Positions 6,294 through 12,559 of a DNA stretch of 64,000 nt are shown here, in pieces. Numbering within the stretch: the first letter of the stretch is position 1; each line of letters begins with the position of its first letter. The DNA comes from a virus. The translations under genes and the position numbers were made by a program. The stretch is from IMG/VR virus record IMGVR_UViG_3300040801_004532, positions 64,001-128,000 of that record. One strand, 5' to 3'. Below the pieces are notes generated by a model. That model worked only from the letters and a program-made list of their open reading frames with translations. It did not search any database and was not told where the DNA came from.

Positions 6294-6803
6294 ATGGATA
6301 AGAAAAAGGAACAAAAACTTTTAGAAGAGTTTCCAGATATATTCAGGGATTATTATGAAAAAGATATAACCCAAAGTTGTATGCCTTGGGGCATTTGCTG
6401 TGGTAATGGGTGGTATGATTTACTACGCCTTCTCTGTCTTGAAATTACGATATTAAGTAGAGATAAGAACATACAGGTAATAGCAGATCAAGTCAAAGAG
6501 AAATTTGGCGGATTGAGATTTTATTTTCATATTAAAAATCCATCTGCCAGTAAATTTTGGTGGGTGTTAAGAGAATTTTTTTATAAATGCAGATTAGGAA
6601 GACAATATAATTTCATACTCGATTTAAGAAGGAAATTCTGGAGATCAACAGAAGAAAAGATATTTGATATTGTCATGAAAGCAGAACAAGACTCATATAA
6701 AATATGTGAACAGTGTGGCCAACCAGGTAAAACAAGAGGTGGTGGTTGGGTCAGAACACTTTGCGAAAAATGTGAAAAAGATTACAAAAAAGATTACATA
6801 TGA
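6294..6803 (+). CDS. conserved phage-type protein with C-terminal zinc ribbon
   Basis: 169 residues. The N-terminal half contains CMPWGICCGNGWYDLL, the middle has the phrase VKEKFGGLRFYFH, and the C-terminus carries CEQCG...TLCEKC (residues about 139-160), a four-cysteine zinc ribbon. I have seen this arrangement in uncharacterised phage proteins but know no function. The TGA overlaps the first bases of tRNA-Glu. Confidence 0.6.
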   Translation: MDKKKEQKLLEEFPDIFRDYYEKDITQSCMPWGICCGNGWYDLLRLLCLEITILSRDKNIQVIADQVKEKFGGLRFYFHIKNPSASKFWWVLREFFYKCRLGRQYNFILDLRRKFWRSTEEKIFDIVMKAEQDSYKICEQCGQPGKTRGGGWVRTLCEKCEKDYKKDYI

Positions 6804-6878
6804 CCCCGTAGACTAGCGGCCCAGGTCAACAGCCTTTCACGCTGTAGCTCGCGGGTTCGAATCCCGCCGGGGTCACCA
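6802..6878 (+). tRNA. tRNA-Glu(UUC)
   Basis: Acceptor GACCCCG/CGGGGTC, anticodon stem ACAGC/GCTGT with loop CTTTCAC (TTC), T-arm GCGGG-TTCGAAT-CCCGC, CCA encoded. Two bases overlap the preceding stop codon. Confidence 0.94.
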
Positions 6879-6898
6879 ATTTTATTTTAGGAGTAAAA

Positions 6899-7297
6899 GT
6901 GAAACCGAGAATAATTACCACAGAAAATAAAATTGTTTTACATCTTGAAGACCGCATTTTGTCAGTAGGGTTTTCAGATAAAGAAATCGTTATGGAAAAT
7001 ACTGATTTACCTTTGGATTACAAAAAAAGAGTAGAGGAACTAGAAAAGAAATTTTCTGAATCTAAAAAAGAATCTTTAACAAGTCCATGTAAGGATTGTC
7101 TTGTTAAATCATGTTGTAAAGATGAATGTGAATCCCTCTTTCTTTTCTTAAATCATTTAGCAGACTATGTTGGTGATTATACTATTGATGAGATTTTTTA
7201 TGTTAGAAACAATATTTCCCCAAAACTATTTGAATTAGCAATAATTATGAGAAAACGAAACGTTCGAATTGACACTTCGTGTTATGCGCCGCAGTAG
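6899..7297 (+). CDS. Cys-motif protein (PCxxCxxxxxCxxxC family, member 3)
   Basis: 132 residues from GTG 6899 behind TAGGAG. The N-terminal 60 residues form a beta-rich then coiled segment (KKRVEELEKKF). SPCKDCLVKSCCKDEC follows near residue 63, then a helical C-terminus. Here the motif is internal, unlike the short members. The last ten bases overlap tRNA-Trp. Confidence 0.6.
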   Translation: MKPRIITTENKIVLHLEDRILSVGFSDKEIVMENTDLPLDYKKRVEELEKKFSESKKESLTSPCKDCLVKSCCKDECESLFLFLNHLADYVGDYTIDEIFYVRNNISPKLFELAIIMRKRNVRIDTSCYAPQ

Positions 7298-7373
7298 TCT
7301 TAAACCTGTGTTGGTACCAGGGTTGGGCTCCAAACCCAATGACCAAGGGGTTCGATTCCTCACTGCGGTGCCA
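7288..7373 (+). tRNA. tRNA-Trp(CCA) with an enlarged acceptor/D-arm junction
   Basis: Acceptor GCCGCAG/CTGCGGT, anticodon stem TTGGG/CCCAA with loop CTCCAAA (anticodon CCA), discriminator G, CCA encoded. The D-arm CCTG-TGTTGGTAC-CAGG is preceded by ten bases (TAGTCTTAAA) instead of the usual two, giving 86 nt. The T-stem has one A-A mismatch. It should read UGG if functional. Confidence 0.8.
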
Positions 7374-7391
7374 TTAGAAAGGTGAAAATAA

Positions 7392-7736
7392 ATGGCGACA
7401 AAACCTGTGGTATTTCCAGAATCATTTGAAAGGGATGTTCAAAACAGATCATTTAGTAGATCAATTGTCTATGCTGATCATCGAGTAAGAAAGGCATTTT
7501 TTGAAGCACTCCCCGCTGGGGCAAGAATACATTCATATATGGCTGATTATATTGTAAGAGACGCTGCCAATAAATGTGGTTATAAAGTAAAGAAAAATCG
7601 AAAGTTAAGGAGCCTTGTTTTAATCAAACCAGAATTTAAAGAACATAAGATGGACGACCATCCATTATTTGATCCAAATATGTTAGAACTGGAAGATTCT
7701 AATGAATCAACCGAAGCGTCTGACAGAGAAAAATAA
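7392..7736 (+). CDS. hypothetical protein with internal FDPNMLEL motif
   Basis: 114 residues. The helical body (residues 10-60) is unlike the small beta proteins nearby, but it carries HPLFDPNMLELED at about residue 90, the motif that ends several neighbours, followed by 19 hydrophilic residues. The start follows AAAGGTG. No family recognised. Confidence 0.6.
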   Translation: MATKPVVFPESFERDVQNRSFSRSIVYADHRVRKAFFEALPAGARIHSYMADYIVRDAANKCGYKVKKNRKLRSLVLIKPEFKEHKMDDHPLFDPNMLELEDSNESTEASDREK

Positions 7737-7971
7737 AGATATATTTTTCAAACAAAAATTTTTAGATTATGAATTGTGTGTTTATTCAATGAGTTTTTTA
7801 TTTCGTGACGTAAAAAGATTGTCGTTGAAACATAATATTAGTATTTTATATTGTCCGCCGAAATCCTATGGGTATATGGTAAATGGTAGTACGTGTTTTA
7901 TGATTTTACCAACACCATTGCCAAAACAAAAGAAAATCCATATGTTCAATATAAATGAATTAATAACTTAG
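7702..7971 (+). CDS. hypothetical protein with C-terminal MFNINELIT tail
   Basis: 89 residues. It begins inside the preceding gene behind GGAAG. It has an aromatic-rich middle and ends HMFNINELIT, the tail shared with several nearby proteins of different fold. It ends three bases before tRNA-Asp. Confidence 0.55.
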   Translation: MNQPKRLTEKNKDIFFKQKFLDYELCVYSMSFLFRDVKRLSLKHNISILYCPPKSYGYMVNGSTCFMILPTPLPKQKKIHMFNINELIT

Positions 7972-7974
7972 TAT

Positions 7975-8053
7975 GGTCGCGTAGTGAAGTCGGGTCGATC
8001 ACGCCGCCCTGTCAAGGCGGAGAACACGGGTTCAAATCCCGTCGCGACCGCCA
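7975..8053 (+). tRNA. tRNA-Asp(GUC)
   Basis: Acceptor GGTCGCG/CGCGACC, anticodon stem CCGCC/GGCGG with loop CTGTCAA (GTC), T-arm ACGGG-TTCAAAT-CCCGT, discriminator G, CCA encoded. G34 makes it a potential queuosine substrate. Confidence 0.95.
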
Positions 8054-8063
8054 TTTTTATAGT

Positions 8064-8139
8064 GGGCCGGTAGTTCAACTGGGAGAACGGCGCCCCTGCA
8101 CGGCGAAGGTTGAGGGTTCGAGTCCCTTCTGGTCCACCA
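8064..8139 (+). tRNA. tRNA-Ala(UGC)
   Basis: Acceptor GGGCCGG/CTGGTCC with two G-U pairs, D-arm GTTC/GAAC, loop CCTGCAC (TGC), T-arm GAGGG-TTCGAGT-CCCTT, CCA encoded. The outer pair of the anticodon stem is a G-A mismatch. Confidence 0.9.
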
Positions 8140-8161
8140 ATTTAAAATAAAGGAAAATCTA

Positions 8162-8545
8162 GTGAATCTCAGAGAAGTACCACAAACACTTGACTCATTT
8201 AAACAAATTATCCTGAATTATAGCTTTTATGATATAATCGAAGGGGGATTTTTTGATAATCGAAAAGGTTATCCAAACCCCCCCAGATTAAGTATCTGTC
8301 CAACGTGTGGATCAAAATATAAGGATCCTGTAAAAAAAGCAAGGTTTGATAGACAACGCAAAGAATATAACGAAGAACAAGCGCGAGTTGAAAAATTATT
8401 CAAAGAAGCTCTATATCATTATTTTAGAATTAGTGACCATCCAAAAGCAAATGATGTATTTTGGCTAGCCTGGCAAAAAGGGCACTCCTCAGGTTTAACT
8501 GAGGTTTATAATGAATGTTGCGACCTTGTAGAACTTATAAAATAA
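8162..8545 (+). CDS. hypothetical protein with CxxC motif
   Basis: 127 residues from GTG 8162 behind AAAGGAAAATCTA. CPTCGSKY near residue 43 gives one CxxC, with no clear partner pair apart from NECCDL near the C-terminus. Helical C-terminal half. The TAA at 8543-8545 is followed closely by the next gene. Confidence 0.6.
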   Translation: MNLREVPQTLDSFKQIILNYSFYDIIEGGFFDNRKGYPNPPRLSICPTCGSKYKDPVKKARFDRQRKEYNEEQARVEKLFKEALYHYFRISDHPKANDVFWLAWQKGHSSGLTEVYNECCDLVELIK

Positions 8546-8556
8546 AGGATACTCGA

Positions 8557-8982
8557 ATGAAAGAAAAAGACGAGTTAAAAAGAAATAAAAAATTTATGGT
8601 GTCGATTATTGCGTGGCCCATAATAACATTAACATTACTAATGTTATTGATTCTCTTGTTTACATCAGGAGTAGAATTAAAGACAAAATACTTTATTGGA
8701 TCTTTTGGGGTATTCTTCTGTCTAGGATTTGGATGGATAACATATCTTGAATATACAGTTGGTAAAGCATATTATAGAATATATTATCGTCCAATTGATA
8801 AATTCATAGTTAAAGAATATTCAAACTTTATGGCCTTGGTTGATTCAAATAATTTTGCACATGTATATAGAGAACAATCAGTAAGAGAAAAAATTAGAAA
8901 ATTAGAAAAAATTAAAATTTATCAATATTATACACTCAAAAAGAAAACAATTTCATATGAACTTGCCATACACGAACAGTAA
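8557..8982 (+). CDS. two-helix membrane protein
   Basis: 141 residues from ATG 8557 behind AAAGGATACTCGA. Basic N-terminus, then two transmembrane segments (about residues 14-35 and 45-65), then a soluble helical domain of about 75 residues rich in Lys and Tyr, probably cytoplasmic. No family recognised. Confidence 0.6.
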   Translation: MKEKDELKRNKKFMVSIIAWPIITLTLLMLLILLFTSGVELKTKYFIGSFGVFFCLGFGWITYLEYTVGKAYYRIYYRPIDKFIVKEYSNFMALVDSNNFAHVYREQSVREKIRKLEKIKIYQYYTLKKKTISYELAIHEQ

Positions 8983-8987
8983 TAGAT

Positions 8988-9084
8988 GGGAGTGTAGCTC
9001 AATTAGGTAGAGCAGCCGACTTATGATCGGTATTTGCGCCGGATTAGCGCGAGGTTCGGGGTTCGATTCCCTGCACTCCTACCA
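8988..9084 (+). tRNA. unusual tRNA with UAU anticodon and long variable arm
   Basis: 97 nt. Acceptor GGGAGTG/CACTCCT, D-arm GCTC/GAGC, anticodon stem GCCGA/TCGGT with loop CTTATGA (anticodon TAT, reading AUA), T-arm CGGGG-TTCGATT-CCCTG, CCA encoded. The variable region is about 22 nt with a GCGC-CGGATTA-GCGC hairpin, typical of Leu/Ser/Tyr tRNAs rather than Ile, and position 37 is G. The decoding identity is uncertain. Confidence 0.75.
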
Positions 9085-9102
9085 AAACACAAAGGAAATC
9101 AA

Positions 9103-9402
9103 ATGGTCCAAAGAAAGAAATGGAAGGGATTCAGATTAGGACAAAAAGTAAAATTAAAGCATGGCATTCCCCATACTAGAAGCCATGGATGGCAAAGCCC
9201 AGATACTGCAAAAAAGCTTTTCGGGCAAACTATAACTGTCATTGATTTTCACTCTTCTGTTCCCGAGGCAATTAGGGTAGAAGGTAAAGTTCGGGGTGCT
9301 CCTTATGCTCGTTATTTTCATTATAAAGATTTAATAAAAGCTTGCGCGGTTAAAAGAAATTTGGATCCTGTTACCTTTAATCCAGAAGAATTGGAACTAT
9401 AA
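9103..9402 (+). CDS. small beta-domain protein A with FNPEELEL tail
   Basis: 99 residues from ATG 9103 behind AAAGGAAATCA (longer frames lie in the tRNA). FRLGQKVKLKHG start, central PEAIRVEGK, RYFHYKDL, then the tail VTFNPEELEL. It is clearly paralogous to the gene at 9499 (shared SEA/PEA-I-R, F-HYKDL and FNPxELE) and each copy is followed by a tRNA-Asn. It resembles a small SH3-like or KOW-like barrel. Function unknown. Confidence 0.65.
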   Translation: MVQRKKWKGFRLGQKVKLKHGIPHTRSHGWQSPDTAKKLFGQTITVIDFHSSVPEAIRVEGKVRGAPYARYFHYKDLIKACAVKRNLDPVTFNPEELEL

Positions 9403-9406
9403 ACAC

Positions 9407-9482
9407 TGGCACGTAGCTCAGAAGGCAGAGCGGGTGGCTGTTAACCACCAAGTCGTAGGTTCGATCCCTACCGTGCCAGCCA
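9407..9482 (+). tRNA. tRNA-Asn(GUU), copy 1
   Basis: Acceptor TGGCACG/CGTGCCA, anticodon stem GGTGG/CCACC with loop CTGTTAA (GTT), T-arm GTAGG-TTCGATC-CCTAC, discriminator G, CCA encoded. Confidence 0.95.
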
Positions 9483-9498
9483 ATAAGAAAGGGTTGAA

Positions 9499-9789
9499 AT
9501 GACTGAAAATTCAAGAAATGATTTGAATATCGGAAGTAAGATTAAGGTTCATAAGGAAGTGCCTTATACAATACAAAAGGGTTGGCACTCAAGAATGGGC
9601 GATGTATTTTTAAATAAGACTGGAACCGTTGTTTCATTTCATCCTCATATCAGCGAAGCAGTAAGAATTAGAGCAAAAATAGATAATGAGTATAAGGAAC
9701 GATTTTTCCACTATAAAGATCTAAAAAAATTAGAAATAATAAGAAAATCAACCTCCGTTACTTTTAATCCAAAAGAATTAGAGATATAA
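9499..9789 (+). CDS. small beta-domain protein B with FNPKELEI tail
   Basis: 96 residues, a diverged duplicate of the protein at 9103. Shared landmarks are the xIGSKIKVHKE start, GWHS, SEAVRIRAK, FFHYKDL and the tail VTFNPKELEI. Start behind AAAGGGTTGAA. It is followed by a second tRNA-Asn, so the gene and tRNA appear duplicated as one module. Confidence 0.65.
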   Translation: MTENSRNDLNIGSKIKVHKEVPYTIQKGWHSRMGDVFLNKTGTVVSFHPHISEAVRIRAKIDNEYKERFFHYKDLKKLEIIRKSTSVTFNPKELEI

Positions 9790-9796
9790 CTATTAC

Positions 9797-9871
9797 TGGC
9801 GTGTAGCTCAGAGGCAGAGCTGGTGGCTGTTAACCACCGAGTCGCAGGTTCGATCCCTGCCATGCCAGCCA
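9797..9871 (+). tRNA. tRNA-Asn(GUU), copy 2
   Basis: Acceptor TGGCGTG/CATGCCA, the same anticodon arm as copy 1 (GGTGG-CTGTTAA-CCACC), T-arm GCAGG-TTCGATC-CCTGC, CCA encoded. It differs from copy 1 mostly by compensated changes in the acceptor and T-stem. Confidence 0.95.
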
Positions 9872-9906
9872 TATCAAAAAATTTTGTTTAATGAAGGGAG
9901 CCTATA

Positions 9907-10158
9907 GTGAATTTTAAAATAGGAAGTATGGTACGAATCTCTAATGGCGATTGTCGAGAAACAAAAGAAAGATTTTCAATGCCACATCCAATGCCCATGA
10001 TGAGAGGTAAGGTTTACAAGGTTGAAAATTGTCAACCTAATGACAATGTTACTTTAAAAAGTTATACTTGGGATATAAGAGATGTATTCCCCGCTGAAAA
10101 TGAACAAAAAAAATTCCCAGAACCCAAACTGTTCAATATAGACGAATTAGAAATATAA
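9907..10158 (+). CDS. small beta-domain protein C with FNIDELEI tail
   Basis: 83 residues from GTG 9907 behind AAGGGAGCCTATA. FKIGSMVRISNGDC start, a central GKVYKVEN strand and the tail LFNIDELEI. The same two-ended architecture as the proteins at 9103 and 9499 with little identity between. Confidence 0.6.
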   Translation: MNFKIGSMVRISNGDCRETKERFSMPHPMPMMRGKVYKVENCQPNDNVTLKSYTWDIRDVFPAENEQKKFPEPKLFNIDELEI

Positions 10159-10171
10159 CAAGGAGAAATTA

Positions 10172-10462
10172 ATGCGAGAATTTAAGGCGAATCAATTAGT
10201 AAGGATAACAAAAGATTTAAAAGAATCGCAAACTGACTACACATTTGGCTTAGACGGTAATGGTATAATGTTATCAATGCAAGGAAAAGTTTTCAAAATA
10301 AACAAGCTTGGTGGCAATTTTAACAAGGGGGGAATATGGATAAAAAACCCCATTAACGATAACATATATATTTTTCATGAATCGGATCTAAAACTAGTTT
10401 CAACTAAACCAAAAATAAAAAAAGAAAAGCACGTTTTTGACTCAAACCAATTGGATTTTTAA
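10172..10462 (+). CDS. small beta-domain protein D with FDSNQLDF tail
   Basis: 96 residues behind AAGGAGAAATTA. FKANQLVRITKDL start, central GKVFKINKLGG, tail HVFDSNQLDF. It is the most distant relative of the three genes before it. It is last in the run, just before a TATAAATA box and a tRNA fragment. Confidence 0.6.
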   Translation: MREFKANQLVRITKDLKESQTDYTFGLDGNGIMLSMQGKVFKINKLGGNFNKGGIWIKNPINDNIYIFHESDLKLVSTKPKIKKEKHVFDSNQLDF

Positions 10463-10470
10463 GAACAAAA

Positions 10471-10478
10471 TATAAATA
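10471..10478 (+). promoter_or_regulatory. T4-late-promoter-like TATAAATA box
   Basis: An exact TATAAATA lies between the stop at 10462 and the tRNA fragment at 10479, upstream of the HNH gene at 10522. T4-type late promoters use this -10 box without a -35. Such strings occur by chance in AT-rich DNA, so this is tentative. Confidence 0.3.
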
Positions 10479-10512
10479 GCGGCTTAGCTCAGAGGTAGAG
10501 CATCTAATAAGG
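10479..10512 (+). pseudogene. 5' half of a tRNA gene, cut by an HNH gene
   Basis: GCGGCTTAGCTCAGAGGTAGAGC is a textbook tRNA 5' half: acceptor strand, TA, D-arm GCTC-AGAGGTA-GAGC. It breaks off in the anticodon region, where TAAGGAATTTCAAA forms the leader of the HNH gene starting at 10522. No matching 3' half (ending AAGCCGC-N-CCA) lies downstream in this region. Confidence 0.75.
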
Positions 10513-10521
10513 AATTTCAAA

Positions 10522-11166
10522 ATGATATGTGAATGGTGTAAAGAAGAACATGATGGTAACTATGGGTCAGGAAGATTCTGTTCTAAATCTTGTTCAAAAA
10601 AATATGCTTCAAATATTAATTCCAAACAAAAAGGAATAAAAATATCTAAAGCAATGAAAAATAGATGGAAAAATGGTGGTCATATCCAAGATAGAAAAAA
10701 ATTAAAATTAATGATTAAAAAAGCAGCTAAGATTAAAAAGTTAAGAAGACAGACCTTACTAGAACATGGGGAATGGAAAGATTTGCCCTTAACTCTTAAG
10801 AAAAAAAGAGTATTAAAAGAGCAAAATGGCAAATGCTCAATATGTGGTATAAAAAGTTGGAATGAGAAACCTTTAATTTTACACTTCGATCATATAGATG
10901 GAAACAACAAAAACATTGACAGAAAAAATGTAAGATTTATTTGCCCAAATTGTCACAGTCAGACAGAAACTTACTGTGGAAACAAACAGAAATTACCACA
11001 ATTTGAGTATCTTAAAACCACAAAAGAAAATTTAAAGCTCCGTAGCTCAATAGGTTCAGAGCGCAGGACCGATAATCCTGAGGTTGTGGGTTCAATTCCC
11101 TCCGGAGCTACCACAAAATTCTTAAAGGAGTTTTTATGCCTGAGAATTACGAAGAATGTGAAATAA
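10522..11166 (+). CDS. HNH homing endonuclease reading into tRNA-Ile
   Basis: 214 residues. N-terminal zinc knuckle CEWC...FCSKSCSKKY (residues 3-29), a basic linker, then an HNH domain: CSICG (about 108), LHFDHIDGNNKNID (127-140) and FICPNCHSQ (145-153). This type nicks or cleaves a specific site and spreads by copying itself into it. The frame continues through the whole of tRNA-Ile (11036-11113) and into the next gene, so the C-terminal 45 residues are probably non-native. It abuts a truncated tRNA, indicating insertion into a tRNA gene. Confidence 0.8.
   Translation: MICEWCKEEHDGNYGSGRFCSKSCSKKYASNINSKQKGIKISKAMKNRWKNGGHIQDRKKLKLMIKKAAKIKKLRRQTLLEHGEWKDLPLTLKKKRVLKEQNGKCSICGIKSWNEKPLILHFDHIDGNNKNIDRKNVRFICPNCHSQTETYCGNKQKLPQFEYLKTTKENLKLRSSIGSERRTDNPEVVGSIPSGATTKFLKEFLCLRITKNVK
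11036..11113 (+). tRNA. tRNA-Ile(GAU)
   Basis: Acceptor AGCTCCG/CGGAGCT, D-arm GCTC/GAGC, anticodon stem CAGGA/TCCTG with loop CCGATAA (GAT), T-arm GTGGG-TTCAATT-CCCTC with one T-T mismatch, CCA encoded. It lies inside the 3' part of the HNH frame. Confidence 0.93.
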
Positions 11167-11333
11167 TAATAAAATTCAAATGTGTATCATGTAAAAGAGA
11201 AGTATGGAAAAGGATGAATCCTGACTCCATTGCTTCTGCAATATTAGAAACTGGAGAAACAAATCCTCCATCAACAGGATTACATATTTATTGTCCTGAA
11301 TGTGGATATCGTAACTATTTCAGATTTAATTAA
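11136..11333 (+). CDS. small zinc-ribbon protein
   Basis: 65 residues behind AAAGGAG. Two CxxC knuckles, CVSC (about residue 15) and CPEC (about 55), form a likely zinc ribbon around a helical middle. It starts inside the HNH frame and ends two bases before tRNA-Gly. Function unknown. Confidence 0.6.
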   Translation: MPENYEECEIIIKFKCVSCKREVWKRMNPDSIASAILETGETNPPSTGLHIYCPECGYRNYFRFN

Positions 11334-11334
11334 T

Positions 11335-11418
11335 GCGGACGTTGGAGAGTCTGGTACTCCATCAGCCTTCCAAGCTGACGCGCAAGCATCGCGGGTTCGA
11401 ATCCCGCCGTCCGCTCCA
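11335..11418 (+). tRNA. tRNA-Gly(UCC)
   Basis: Acceptor GCGGACG/CGTCCGC, D-arm GGAG/CTCC, anticodon stem TCAGC/GCTGA with loop CTTCCAA (TCC), T-arm GCGGG-TTCGAAT-CCCGC, discriminator T, CCA encoded. The variable region is about 12 nt, longer than usual for class I. Confidence 0.92.
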
Positions 11419-11440
11419 ACTCTTTCTAAGGAATTGTAAA

Positions 11441-11632
11441 ATGAAACCAAAAGAAATTTTAGAACAAATGGAACAATGTAGAAATGCTATTGGAAAAGAA
11501 CGAGATAAACTCAGAGATCTCGAAATTGAATTGGAGAGCCTAACAGAATCAATCGACGAGGGGTATGAAAACCTAGAATCAGCGATCGTGGAATTTAGAG
11601 GAGCAATCGAAAATTTAAGCGAGCAAACATAA
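11441..11632 (+). CDS. small coiled-coil protein
   Basis: 63 residues from ATG 11441 behind AAGGAATTGTAAA (longer frames read through tRNA-Gly). Almost entirely heptad-like acidic helix (KLRDLEIELESLTESIDEG). It ends five bases before the next tRNA. No family recognised. Confidence 0.55.
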   Translation: MKPKEILEQMEQCRNAIGKERDKLRDLEIELESLTESIDEGYENLESAIVEFRGAIENLSEQT

Positions 11633-11637
11633 TCTAG

Positions 11638-11712
11638 GCGGGTGTGGCTCAGAGGTAGAGCGCCTTGCGCCCAGCGAGGAGACCGAAGGTTCAAATCCTT
11701 CCACCCGCTCCA
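11638..11712 (+). tRNA. tRNA-Gly, probable CCC anticodon, lacking U33
   Basis: Acceptor GCGGGTG/CACCCGC, D-arm GCTC/GAGC, T-arm GAAGG-TTCAAAT-CCTTC, CCA encoded. The body is nearly that of tRNA-Gly(GCC) at 12107. The anticodon stem CCTTG/CGAGG closes loop CGCCCAG, giving anticodon CCC but G at position 33 where U is almost universal. It may be inactive, or read GGG unusually. Confidence 0.75.
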
Positions 11713-11752
11713 TTTTCAAATGCGGGAAAATGTAACGAAGAAAGACAGGAAA

Positions 11753-12127
11753 ATGAAACATCCATGTAAAAATTGTATTGTAAAAGTATGTTGTAAAAAT
11801 CAATGTCCAGAGTTTGATAAATTTTCGACTATTGTGGCAAAGTTAACTGTAATTAGTGGTATTACTCTTTCATTGATTTTGTTCATTCCATTATTCTATT
11901 ATATGACTAACAATGGATATGCAGGAGTTCCAGTATTAATGGTATGGACATCCTGTATGTTTTTTAGTAGAGTGATACAATTCATGGTATCAAAAAATTC
12001 TGATATTGAAACACAAGGCAGAAAAGACTTTTTTATTTCATTTATATTCGCTCCACCAATATTAGTTACATTTATTCTTATATTAATTTTAAAACCATTT
12101 GTACAAGCGGGTGTAGCTCAGAGGTAG
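11753..12127 (+). CDS. Cys-motif membrane protein (PCxxCxxxxxCxxxC family, member 4)
   Basis: 124 residues from ATG 11753 (an ATG at 11720 is also possible). HPCKNCIVKVCCKNQC lies at residues 3-18, followed by three hydrophobic stretches (about 28-52, 58-75, 95-118). This member fuses the cysteine motif to a membrane domain, with the motif probably on the cytoplasmic face. The last 21 bases overlap tRNA-Gly(GCC). Confidence 0.6.
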   Translation: MKHPCKNCIVKVCCKNQCPEFDKFSTIVAKLTVISGITLSLILFIPLFYYMTNNGYAGVPVLMVWTSCMFFSRVIQFMVSKNSDIETQGRKDFFISFIFAPPILVTFILILILKPFVQAGVAQR

Positions 12128-12181
12128 AGCATGACGTTGCCAACGTCAGGGTCGTCGGTTCAAATCCGATCACCCGCTCCA
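12107..12181 (+). tRNA. tRNA-Gly(GCC)
   Basis: Acceptor GCGGGTG/CACCCGC, D-arm GCTC/GAGC, anticodon stem TGACG/CGTCA with loop TTGCCAA (GCC), T-arm GTCGG-TTCAAAT-CCGAT, discriminator T, CCA encoded. Confidence 0.95.
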
Positions 12182-12193
12182 GAAAGGATTAAC

Positions 12194-12559
12194 GTGAGTA
12201 CATGGAATACTTTAAAAAATAAGTTTAATGAAGAAAAAGAAATTTCAGCAAGTATAATATATAACAGATTTTCAGAAGCAAAAGGAACAAAGAGCTACAA
12301 AGACCTAGGAACAGTTACAGCATCAACAGTTAGAAATTATCTAAAAACGCTAGTGGGTTGTGGTTTTATTTCTCGAGAATATAAACATCTTTCTGATAAA
12401 AATTTATATGTTCCGGCATCTTCTGTATATATTTTAAAATACAAAATACCAGATAAATTAACCTATAACGAAGCAAGAAAACTATCGAAGAATCCCTGGA
12501 TGATTTGGTTTAAGTATCCAGAAATCCACATGACCCAAAAAAGGAGAGAAGGTGAATAG
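12194..12559 (+). CDS. wHTH-like small protein (paralog family, member 1)
   Basis: 121 residues from GTG 12194 behind AAAGGATTAAC. An N-terminal WNTLKNKF helix, a VTASTVRNYLKTLVGCGFI segment resembling a winged-helix recognition region, then the IPDKLTYNEARKLSKNPWMIWFKYPE tail. Proteins at 14489 and 14902 share the layout: initial W-x2-(L/I), then YL..G.L, then IP, then (K)W..WF near the C-terminus. Probably nucleic-acid binding, by inference. Confidence 0.6.
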   Translation: MSTWNTLKNKFNEEKEISASIIYNRFSEAKGTKSYKDLGTVTASTVRNYLKTLVGCGFISREYKHLSDKNLYVPASSVYILKYKIPDKLTYNEARKLSKNPWMIWFKYPEIHMTQKRREGE

